NCBI GenBank assembly: GCA_035480695.1
Contig: DATIHM010000081.1
Location: 1 to 15,935 of the forward strand
Source of the DNA: DATBED01 sp035480695
GTDB taxonomy: Bacteria; Patescibacteriota; Saccharimonadia; Saccharimonadales; UBA4665
Length of the DNA: 15,935 nucleotides
Direction: 5' to 3'
Shown piece after piece: positions 7,606 through 13,737 of this stretch. Each line of letters starts with the position of its first letter. Positions within the stretch are counted from its first letter, which is position 1. Under the pieces are notes generated by a model. That model worked only from the letters and a program-made list of their open reading frames with translations. It made no database searches and was not told the origin of the DNA. Position numbers and translations under genes: made by a program.

Positions 7606-9986
7606 TTGCTGTACTTCTTGAAGTAGTCCATGACCTGCTGACCGGCACCGAAGCCGATTAGGTCAGAGTGTAAATCGGTACTCCCACCACCGTAGCATTT
7701 CCATGGACTGTTGAATTTGGTGGGCTTGCTGTAGTCGGCAGCGTCAGTCGGGAACAGCGCAGTAACCTTGTCAGAAACTGACGCGTAACCTGTATCGGAT
7801 TGCGTGCCGACGCCCGGCTCAAGCGACCAGAATACCATGCCGATGCCGTTGTTGCGCAGGAAGCTGAGGTAAGCGGGTGTGTTCTTGGCGCCGTCGGTGT
7901 AGCATTCCGGCCTTGAAGAAGCGTACTGCGCCCATTCACCGTCAACGATTGGCACATCAAGGTTCTGGCTGACACCGCTCTGGATTGACCACTGGGATTT
8001 GTCGTTCATGTTGACGTGGTGGAAGGAGTACTCGATGTTAGAGCCCGTTAGCATGTGACTGCCAAGGTCGCTAAAGGCGCTGCCGGCTCGCGTACTCTCG
8101 GCCCATATCAGGTTATTGGCCAGGACTGTCGGACCACTTCTGATGGAGTTGATGAGGTCCTGCATGCCGAGGTAAGTGGCTGTACTCGTCACGCTTCCGC
8201 CATCCTCTTGGGCGCAGCTTCCTGTGTAGCTTCCACCCTGAGCCCAAACGCTGCCTTGGGTGGAGGGCTCATTGAAGACGTCGAAGATGACATTTTTGTA
8301 CTTAGTGGAATCACGGGTAGCTAGGAACTGGGCGACCTGGTTCCAGAATTGTACCGTTCGCTGCGTCGGGCCCAATTGCTGGCAGTAGGATTGCTCAAGG
8401 TTGTCGCTGATGACCGGTACCTTGCCTTCGGACTCAATTTCGTCAACTTCCTGGCCTAACCGGTTGAAAGCGTTGGTGCTGTTTGCGTTACCAATGAAGT
8501 TGACTTCGGAAACCTGGATGCGGATGGTGTTGGAGTGCCAATACTTGGCGGCCGCCTGGATTTGCGCGTCAGTAGCCTGTTCGTATATTGAGTTGTACCA
8601 AACTTTCTGGACAAGGTCGGTGACCACAGAGATACCGTAAGGTATGAACGTCTTGCCATTCGGGCCATATACCTTAGTACCCTTGACTGTGAAATAGCTG
8701 GCTGGCCCCGGTGGTGTGGCCGGCGGCACGCCTTTGGGCTGTGTCACATTGGTGACTACACCGGCCTTTTGGTCGAGGGCTTTTGTGCTCCAGACTGTGC
8801 GGCAGCCGGTGTTCCAGCCGCTGATTACAGGTAAGTGGCAAACGATCGGTTCGTCGACCTTGGGGGTAGGTGTCGCTGTCCAGGTCGGCGGCGTGGTTAT
8901 GTGTACCAAATCCGGTGGCGGGGAGGCGGAGGTAGTATTAATGTCGGGCGTCGGAGTCGAGGTATGGCTGCACCCGAAGCTATTGCAGACCTGGGTGTTC
9001 TTGGATGAGGATGAGCTGGATGATGACCCTGAGCCGGTGGAACCGCCAGCGGCTTCCTTATCCGTAGGTGAACCCGGCGTCTTAGTGAAGGTGTTACTGC
9101 TTGAGCTGCTGCTGGACGAGCTTCCTGATGTCTTAGGGGTTGTGGTTTTAGAAGATGACGACCCAGAGCTACCCGTCCCGGTCGCCGGGTGGTTATTCAC
9201 TGTGTCAGGATTCTTGACAGAGCTGCCCGTACTAAAACCGCCGCCACTGGTTGTCGAGGTACTAGTAGCCGGTGCCTTTACGGCAACACTTGAGGTTGGC
9301 ACGCCGTTGTTGCCGGTTTCAGTAGTCGAGGCGCTGCCGTTCAACCCCGGCTTGTTGGGCCAGACATAGCCGGCGATTCCCTCAAAGTTGTAGCCGTAAT
9401 TTGTAGCTAACACTGCCTTGGTGTGGGCGCTGCCGTCAATCGTGTAAGTGTGGGCCTGGGTTGTCTTGTTGTAGTAACGGTAGAGCGGAGTAGTACCACT
9501 GACACTTCCATTCGGGAAGACATAAAATGCCACGTTGGAGTATTGGTAGCCGCAGCAACCTTTAGGCTCGATGTTAGAAGGGGCGGTCGTAAAGAAATGT
9601 TTAAGGATGGACGGGCTCCAGTATTCGTACATCGGCACGGTTTGCACGCCCTGAACGGTAACCTGGGTGCTGTAGGCGTAACCCTCACCACTGGCCCAGC
9701 AATAACCGAAGCCAGCCAGACCGGTGTCGTTCCGGGTAATTGTGAAGTAATGGTCGTTGAATTTCTTGCCGAAAGCCGAGCTGTTGAAATAGCTGTTAAT
9801 CAGGGCTGGCTGGCCAGCTGCCGGGGCAGTACTGGCGGCCTGAATTTTACAATTATTAGGGTTAGAGTTTGCGTTGACCCGGTTGCTTACAAGAGTTGCC
9901 ACACCAACGATGGCAAACACCAGCAAGATAGCGACTATGATCAAATCGTGCGAGAATCCGCGGACATCCAGTTTTTTGATTTTCAT
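7602..9986 (-). CDS. Membrane-anchored modular protein: DUF5648-like repeats plus GH5-like glycosidase
   Basis: A 794-aa surface protein. Order: N-terminal MKIKKLDVRGFSHD, one hydrophobic helix (about 14-34), three repeats resembling DUF5648 (about 62-106, 117-157, 167-210; pattern Y-x-Y-[YW]-N/S...H-x-[FY]-T...G-Y/F-x-x-x-x-[AG]-F/Y-x-V), a Ser/Thr/Pro/Gly linker (about 215-370) with poly-Ser runs, a KVDEP-C motif (376-395), and a C-terminal clan GH-A domain (about 429-765). The last carries TIRIQ (R489), FNEP (N572, acid/base E573), SFHHVN (H656/H657), VDGEW (nucleophile E684) and VFW (W720), the pattern expected of GH5 endoglucanases or mannanases; the substrate is unknown. It is therefore probably an exported enzyme tethered to the cell surface that attacks a beta-linked polysaccharide. 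It lies 46 bp downstream of its paralogue on the same strand, probably as an operon. No convincing Shine-Dalgarno is seen. Confidence 0.85.
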   Translation of the reverse strand: MKIKKLDVRGFSHDLIIVAILLVFAIVGVATLVSNRVNANSNPNNCKIQAASTAPAAGQPALINSYFNSSAFGKKFNDHYFTITRNDTGLAGFGYCWASGEGYAYSTQVTVQGVQTVPMYEYWSPSILKHFFTTAPSNIEPKGCCGYQYSNVAFYVFPNGSVSGTTPLYRYYNKTTQAHTYTIDGSAHTKAVLATNYGYNFEGIAGYVWPNKPGLNGSASTTETGNNGVPTSSVAVKAPATSTSTTSGGGFSTGSSVKNPDTVNNHPATGTGSSGSSSSKTTTPKTSGSSSSSSSSSNTFTKTPGSPTDKEAAGGSTGSGSSSSSSSSKNTQVCNSFGCSHTSTPTPDINTTSASPPPDLVHITTPPTWTATPTPKVDEPIVCHLPVISGWNTGCRTVWSTKALDQKAGVVTNVTQPKGVPPATPPGPASYFTVKGTKVYGPNGKTFIPYGISVVTDLVQKVWYNSIYEQATDAQIQAAAKYWHSNTIRIQVSEVNFIGNANSTNAFNRLGQEVDEIESEGKVPVISDNLEQSYCQQLGPTQRTVQFWNQVAQFLATRDSTKYKNVIFDVFNEPSTQGSVWAQGGSYTGSCAQEDGGSVTSTATYLGMQDLINSIRSGPTVLANNLIWAESTRAGSAFSDLGSHMLTGSNIEYSFHHVNMNDKSQWSIQSGVSQNLDVPIVDGEWAQYASSRPECYTDGAKNTPAYLSFLRNNGIGMVFWSLEPGVGTQSDTGYASVSDKVTALFPTDAADYSKPTKFNSPWKCYGGGSTDLHSDLIGFGAGQQVMDYFKKYSN
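9946..9986 (-). repeat. Conserved 5' coding segment shared with 11123-11163
   Basis: The first 41 nt of both surface-protein genes are nearly identical at DNA level (9946-9986 and 11123-11163, one clear mismatch), while the rest has diverged considerably. This marks them as tandem paralogues. It also suggests either strong constraint on the anchor sequence or recent gene conversion of the 5' end. Confidence 0.75.
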
Positions 9987-10032
9987 GTTGTTCTCGGCTT
10001 CTCCATCAAATTAAAGTTGTTGAAATTGAGGC

Positions 10033-11163
10033 CTAATGGAAAGGTGTGGTCATAACCTTAGATTTACTATTGGCTTTCTTGCCGACATTGATGAGATTCC
10101 AGGCCTTACATTGCGCATTAGTGGATTTAATCAGAGGGATGCTACAGATGAAAGGTTCATCCACTTTGCCCTTGGTACCTTCACTTGCCCAGGTTGGCGG
10201 TGCTTTCAGGTGAGGCAGGTTAGGGATTGCAGGCTTAGGAGCGGTAGTTTTTTTGCTTCCGGAATTGTTATCGCTGGGCTCACCTTTGTCTGAGCCACTA
10301 TCTTCAGGCTCTTTACTTCCGGAATTGTTATCGCTGGGCTCATTTTTGTCTGAGCCACCATCTTCACCCTCTTTAGGTTTGCTGCTTGATGTGGATTTCG
10401 TCGGACTTGGAGATGTGCCACCAGTGACGGCGGTCTTGCCGGATGTGCTCGGGCTAGTAGGGTTAGAAATTACAGGAACTGCTTTGGCTCCACCATTTGA
10501 TGGTGCTGTGGCAACCGGCACCAAGCTCGGCGACAGCCAGACGTAGAAGGCAGGCCCTTCATAGGTGTAGCCTAGGTTTATCAGGCCTGAGATGTTTGAC
10601 AGGAGGCCGTTGACAGTATAGAAATGGCCCTGGCTGGTCTTATTGTAGAAGCGGTACATCGGCTCGCTGCCGTCGGCATTGGTGCCGGAGGACTTGACGT
10701 ACGCGACGATGCCATTGCTAGAACCGTCAGGTTGGTAGCCACAGCATCCGGCCGGTTCGATTTTGGCGGCAGCTATGGTGTAGAAATGCTTGTGGATAGT
10801 CGGGCTCCAGTAGCCGTGTAAAGGCACGGTCCCAGGTTGAGGAGTGCTGTAGGCGTAGCCTTCCTGGCTCTGGTAACAGTAGCCGAACGCAGACAGGCCC
10901 GGGTCGTTTCGGGTCAGGGTGTAGTAGTGGTCTTTCCAGACTTGGCCGTTGAGGCCGCTGTTGAAGTAATCGTAAATCGGTGTCGGTTTGCCGGCTGTCG
11001 GTGCCGCGGTTGCCGTGGTGTTGGCACAGTTGTTAGGATTGGCGTTTCCGCTAGCATGGCCGGCCACTAGCAGGCCCACGCCTACGATAGCGAAAACCAT
11101 CAACAAACCCACTATTAACATGTCGTGCGAGAAGCCGCGGACATCCAGTTTTTTGATTTTCAT
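10033..11163 (-). CDS. Membrane-anchored DUF5648-like repeat protein, paralogue lacking the glycosidase domain
   Basis: This 376-aa protein matches the N-terminal half of its downstream neighbour. It has an almost identical first 14 residues (MKIKKLDVRGFSHD), one TM helix (about 14-35), the motif NPNNC, and three DUF5648-like repeats (about 62-106, 114-155, 168-209, e.g. MYRFYNKTSQGHFYT). A low-complexity charged Ser/Asp/Glu/Lys linker (about 250-308) and the APPTW...KVDEPFIC motif follow (321-340). It then stops 36 residues after that Cys, where the paralogue continues into GH5. It is likely exported and surface-attached. The repeats may bind a partner or glycan, but their function is not established. 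It is the upstream gene of the probable two-gene operon. A weak AAGG lies 12 nt before the ATG. The linker contains a 60-bp tandem duplication. Confidence 0.82.
   Translation of the reverse strand: MKIKKLDVRGFSHDMLIVGLLMVFAIVGVGLLVAGHASGNANPNNCANTTATAAPTAGKPTPIYDYFNSGLNGQVWKDHYYTLTRNDPGLSAFGYCYQSQEGYAYSTPQPGTVPLHGYWSPTIHKHFYTIAAAKIEPAGCCGYQPDGSSNGIVAYVKSSGTNADGSEPMYRFYNKTSQGHFYTVNGLLSNISGLINLGYTYEGPAFYVWLSPSLVPVATAPSNGGAKAVPVISNPTSPSTSGKTAVTGGTSPSPTKSTSSSKPKEGEDGGSDKNEPSDNNSGSKEPEDSGSDKGEPSDNNSGSKKTTAPKPAIPNLPHLKAPPTWASEGTKGKVDEPFICSIPLIKSTNAQCKAWNLINVGKKANSKSKVMTTPFH
10256..10375. repeat. Two tandem 60-bp copies in the linker of the GH-less paralogue
   Basis: 10256-10315 and 10316-10375 are head-to-tail copies with about 5 mismatches. 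Each begins CTTCCGGAATTGTTATCGCT on the plus strand. The unit is exactly 20 codons, so the frame is kept and it encodes two copies of a D/E/S/N/K-rich unit containing EPSDNNSGSK. This is a recent slippage or unequal-crossover event in a flexible linker. Confidence 0.9.
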
Positions 11164-11203
11164 CTTTGTTTTTGACCTTTTTAGGTGTTTTTAAGCTTAT
11201 GCT

Positions 11204-11211
11204 TGTATACT
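11204..11211 (+). promoter_or_regulatory. Extended -10 of the four-TM protein, overlapping a divergent -10
   Basis: TG directly followed by TATACT (11206-11211) lies 25 nt before ATG 11237. The core GTATAC (11205-11210) is a palindrome, so the minus strand reads TATACA over 11209-11204. That could serve as the -10 for the surface-protein operon starting at 11163, with a leader of about 34 nt. No clear -35 is seen on either strand. Confidence 0.45.
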
Positions 11212-11236
11212 ATCAGAGAAGAAATCAGTGTCAAGC

Positions 11237-11881
11237 ATGAAACCGGTAACTCCGACGCGAGACAGCAGTCGAACACCAAAACTGGAACTACTCCTGATGC
11301 CCTCGTGGCTGAGTGGCCTGATTGCCGTGCTTGCCGGATTGGCTGTGACCGTAGGCGTCGCCCTGGCGTTCAGCTTTAACAACAGCCAGATACAGCAACA
11401 GCTGGCCGGCCTGCAGGACACGTCGTCGCCAACGCTGACATTGCCGGGCGAGGCTCCGCCAGGCACTACCCAGAACTCCTTGCAGAACACCTGGCCGCTA
11501 CTCGGTTTCTGGGCAGTCGTCGGGCTGGTGATTTACTTCGTGGTCGAGACCTCCATCCAGCTTTTCCAGCAGGCTGAGGAATTCCGTGAAGAGCTCGGCT
11601 ACGTCAACGCCAAACGCGACCGTCTGATAAGGACCGCCGTTGAATACCTGGGGGTCCGGCTTCTGGCCGTGCTCATCTGGCTGATTTTCATAGAGATTTT
11701 CTTCAAACGGATCATTCCTTACAGTATCCTGGCGGCCCATGCCGGCGTGTCCGACCTGCGCAGCTGGCAAAGTTTCTTATATATGCTGACCTCATTCTTC
11801 ATGATTGCCGTCAGCCTGCATCTGCACACTATCTTCCTGCGCCTGTCGCTCAGGCGGCCACGGGTTTTTTCGCCAGCTTAA
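11237..11881 (+). CDS. Four-TM membrane protein of unknown function
   Basis: I do not recognise this 214-aa protein. Numbering from ATG 11237, hydrophobic helices are at about 25-47, 87-109, 142-168 and 180-202. A Pro/Thr/Ser-rich loop between helices 1 and 2 (about 60-85) is probably outside the cell. A charged segment between helices 2 and 3 (QQAEEFREELGYVNAKRDR, about 111-129) is probably cytoplasmic and helical. A basic C-terminal tail follows (LRRPR). No catalytic motif is visible. An in-frame GTG at 11228 would add three residues and is only 16 nt after the -10, so I prefer the ATG, without strong evidence. Its stop is 18 bp before the next gene, which has its own -10. Confidence 0.7.
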   Translation: MKPVTPTRDSSRTPKLELLLMPSWLSGLIAVLAGLAVTVGVALAFSFNNSQIQQQLAGLQDTSSPTLTLPGEAPPGTTQNSLQNTWPLLGFWAVVGLVIYFVVETSIQLFQQAEEFREELGYVNAKRDRLIRTAVEYLGVRLLAVLIWLIFIEIFFKRIIPYSILAAHAGVSDLRSWQSFLYMLTSFFMIAVSLHLHTIFLRLSLRRPRVFSPA

Positions 11882-11887
11882 ATCTGC

Positions 11888-11893
11888 CATAAT
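11888..11893 (+). promoter_or_regulatory. -10 element of the guanylate-kinase-family gene (leaderless-type)
   Basis: CATAAT ends 6 nt before ATG 11900, right after the stop of the preceding gene. The predicted start of transcription coincides with the ATG. No Shine-Dalgarno and no clear -35 are seen. Confidence 0.5.
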
Positions 11894-11899
11894 TATCAG

Positions 11900-12640
11900 A
11901 TGGACAAATCGATTGACGAGGCCCTGGCCCGCAAACTGGCCAGTTACAGCCCGGCACCAGCCACGGCGGCGCTCGTCAAATCAACCCCTATATTATTACT
12001 GGTCGGGCCGACCGGTGCCGGCAAGGATGCGTTGAAAGACAAGCTGCTGGCGACCGGCCGTTACCATCACATCATTTCGCATACCACCCGGCCACCGCGT
12101 ATCAATCACGGCATATCAGAGAAGAACGGCCGCGAGTACCACTTTATCGACAAGGCAACGGCTGAGAAGATGCTCGATAGGCAGGCCATGATCGAGGCTA
12201 AGATTTACAGCGACAACTTGTACGGTACGAGTGTGGCCGAAATCCAGAAGGCTCACGACGAAAGCAAGGTCGCCATGACCGACATCGAAGTGCAGGGCGT
12301 TTCCGAATACAAATCGCTAGACCCGGGCGTGATGGCCGTCTTTTTGCTACCGCCTGATTTCAAGACTTGGCAGGAGCGCCTGCAGCGCCGTTACGGCGAT
12401 GTAGTCGATGCCGCCGACGCCCGCCTGCGCCTGCAAACTGCCCTAAACGAGCTCGAGCAACTGCTCAACACCGATTACTACACCCCGATTGTCAACGATG
12501 ACCTAGAGCGCACCTTCGAGAAAGTCCAGGCCGTGGCCAGTGGTGAACAGCTCGATTCCCATGAAATCGAAGAGACACGCGCCATCGCGCGCCAGCTAGC
12601 GCAGGACATCCAAGCCCACCTCGACAATTCTAATAATTAG
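11900..12640 (+). CDS. gmk: Guanylate kinase family protein with variant P-loop
   Basis: Guanylate kinase phosphorylates GMP to GDP using ATP in the cytoplasm. The fold signatures are in order: P-loop GPTGAGKD (36-43), GMP-binding HTTRPPR (61-67), NGREYHF (76-82), an acidic residue E99 then LYGTS (107-111), DIEVQG (128-133), and an Arg-rich lid region near EERLQRRYGD-like residues (about 155-165). It is 246 aa, longer than the usual 190-210 aa, with about a 28-residue N-terminal extension before the first strand and a helical C-terminal tail. Odd point: the residue after the P-loop Lys, usually Ser/Thr (sometimes Gly) and involved in Mg/phosphate contacts, is Asp here. A related nucleotide kinase with altered substrate is possible, so the symbol is tentative. 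Its stop overlaps the convergent hypothetical gene by 4 bp. Confidence 0.8.
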   Translation: MDKSIDEALARKLASYSPAPATAALVKSTPILLLVGPTGAGKDALKDKLLATGRYHHIISHTTRPPRINHGISEKNGREYHFIDKATAEKMLDRQAMIEAKIYSDNLYGTSVAEIQKAHDESKVAMTDIEVQGVSEYKSLDPGVMAVFLLPPDFKTWQERLQRRYGDVVDAADARLRLQTALNELEQLLNTDYYTPIVNDDLERTFEKVQAVASGEQLDSHEIEETRAIARQLAQDIQAHLDNSNN

Positions 12641-12888
12641 ACAGATGGCTGCTCAAGAAAATGTTCAGCTGCTTCTTGCGGGGTGAGGGCCCTGTCTTGG
12701 TCAGTGCGCAATGCGTGATTACCTAGACGAGACTTGTTTAAATCACCGTAGTAATCGGCTTCGGGTACCCAATGTAAAGTCACAGCCTTCATAACGCCCC
12801 CAACAGCCCACTCGTATACAGTATTTATATTCGCAAAATTTTCCCCTGTTTCCTTAGGGTCATGTTGTCCTGGAAAGGCCTCTGCCAT
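12637..12888 (-). CDS. Small hypothetical protein (83 aa)
   Basis: I do not recognise this protein. It is soluble and acidic (MAEAFPGQHDPKETGENF...), with Trp/Tyr-containing stretches (YEWAVGG, LHWVPEADYYGDL) and a C-terminal helix-like segment (LTPQEAAEHFLEQ). No signal peptide or TM segment is visible. A good Shine-Dalgarno AGGAG lies 5 nt before ATG 12888, which supports both reality and start choice and contrasts with the leaderless genes around it. Its stop overlaps that of the guanylate-kinase-family gene. Upstream, minus-strand TTGACA (12963-12958) lies about 20 bp from the hrcA CIRCE, but no -10 at the right spacing is convincing. TAAAAT at 12949-12944 is the best candidate. Confidence 0.65.
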   Translation of the reverse strand: MAEAFPGQHDPKETGENFANINTVYEWAVGGVMKAVTLHWVPEADYYGDLNKSRLGNHALRTDQDRALTPQEAAEHFLEQPSV

Positions 12889-12982
12889 TTTTTCTCCTCA
12901 CGCTAAGCCAAAAGCTCAGGCTGTTAGATTTCTTACACTTCTAATTTTACTCTTACTTGTCAAATCAAACACGAAACCTAAG

Positions 12983-13009
12983 CTGGCACTCTTGACGCGG
13001 GAGTGCTAA
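12983..13009 (+). promoter_or_regulatory. CIRCE operator upstream of hrcA
   Basis: The inverted repeat CTGGCACTC (12983-12991), 9-nt spacer (12992-13000), GAGTGCTAA (13001-13009) matches the CIRCE consensus TTAGCACTC-N9-GAGTGCTAA with mismatches only in the first three bases of the left arm. It is the known binding site of the HrcA repressor. It overlaps the hrcA promoter, so HrcA autorepression is expected. Confidence 0.93.
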
Positions 13010-13020
13010 AAAAGTATACT
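12992..13020 (+). promoter_or_regulatory. hrcA promoter with -35 inside CIRCE
   Basis: The -35 TTGACG (12992-12997) occupies the CIRCE spacer. The -10 TATACT (13015-13020) follows after exactly 17 bp and ends 9 nt before ATG 13030. HrcA bound to CIRCE would directly cover the -35. The transcript should be leaderless or nearly so. Confidence 0.8.
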
Positions 13021-13029
13021 TCCACCATT

Positions 13030-13737
13030 ATGACAGAGCGGCAGCAAAGGATTTTGAACGCCATTGTCGAGCAGTATGCCGAGGTGGCCAGTCCGGTCGG
13101 CTCCACTCTGCTGGCCAAGCTTTTCAACGTGAGCTCGGCGACCATCCGCGCCGAGATGGCAGAGCTGGAAAGGCTGGGTTTCATCAGCCAGCCGCACACC
13201 AGTGCCGGCCGTGTCCCGACAGATAAGGGCTACCGTTTCTACGTCAACAACCTGACAGATAATCCACCTGCCCAACTGGACGAAGGCCGGGCCGAACGCG
13301 CCCTGGCCCAGCGCGTGCAGAACGCTGGCGCTCCCGAACGCATGATTCGCAACGCCGTCGACACTCTGGTCGAACTGACCCACAATCTCGGTCTGGCCAC
13401 CATCGGCCCACAACTTTACATGAGCGGTCTGTCCAACCTGTTCGGCCAGCCGGAATTCATCAACAGCCACCAGGTACAGCAGGTCGCCCAGCTGCTCGAC
13501 AACCTTGAGCCGTGGCTGCGCGAGGCCGCGCCCAACGAGCCGCTCAGCGTGTATATCGGCAGCGAGAACCCCATTGGCAGCACCGCCGGCGTCAGCCTTA
13601 TCATCAGCCGTTTCCGCAGCCCGTTCAGCGACCGCAGCTACATCGGCACGCTCGGCCCGACCCGCCAAAGCTACCGTGATGTCATGACGCTTGTCCGCCG
13701 CGCCGGCCAGGAACTTGAGGAGGTGCTCTATGTCTGA
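13030..13737 (+). CDS. hrcA: Heat-inducible transcription repressor HrcA (short form)
   Basis: HrcA binds CIRCE and represses chaperone genes until heat stress titrates its folding. The N-terminal winged helix (1-75) is well conserved: RQQRILNAIVEQYAEVASPVGS, then SSATIRAEMAELERLGFISQPHTSAGRVPTDKGYRFYV. The C-terminal SFRSPFSDRSYIGTLGPTRQSYRDVM-type block (about 198-223; here SRFRSP) matches the conserved GxxGPTRMdY end of HrcA. At 235 aa it is about 100 residues shorter than the B. subtilis protein (about 340 aa). The missing part is in the middle, where the GAF-like and inserted dimerisation domains lie. An in-frame GTG at 13003 lies inside CIRCE, upstream of the -10, and cannot be the start from this promoter; ATG 13030 is used. 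It overlaps the next gene by 8 bp. Confidence 0.9.
   Translation: MTERQQRILNAIVEQYAEVASPVGSTLLAKLFNVSSATIRAEMAELERLGFISQPHTSAGRVPTDKGYRFYVNNLTDNPPAQLDEGRAERALAQRVQNAGAPERMIRNAVDTLVELTHNLGLATIGPQLYMSGLSNLFGQPEFINSHQVQQVAQLLDNLEPWLREAAPNEPLSVYIGSENPIGSTAGVSLIISRFRSPFSDRSYIGTLGPTRQSYRDVMTLVRRAGQELEEVLYV
13718..13723 (+). promoter_or_regulatory. Shine-Dalgarno deciding the start of the 114-aa gene
   Basis: AGGAGG lies within the hrcA coding sequence, 6 nt before ATG 13730. It selects this ATG over an upstream in-frame ATG at 13691. Confidence 0.75.

Noticed and set aside
8716..9369. Plus-strand frame of 217 codons opposite the Ser-rich linker of the surface enzyme
   Set aside because: Its Val/Leu/Glu/Pro-rich repeats are the complement of Ser/Thr/Pro codons in the linker. 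It has no promoter or Shine-Dalgarno.
7602..11163. The shorter paralogue as a pseudogene truncated by frameshift
   Set aside because: It has a complete frame with an intact linker and Cys motif and its own proper end. No remnant of the GH5 domain is visible in the 46 bp before the next gene, so it looks like a genuine shorter architecture.
13003..13029. GTG start for hrcA at 13003
   Set aside because: The codon lies inside the CIRCE arm and upstream of the -10 at 13015-13020, so it cannot be in the transcript. HrcA homology begins at the ATG at 13030.
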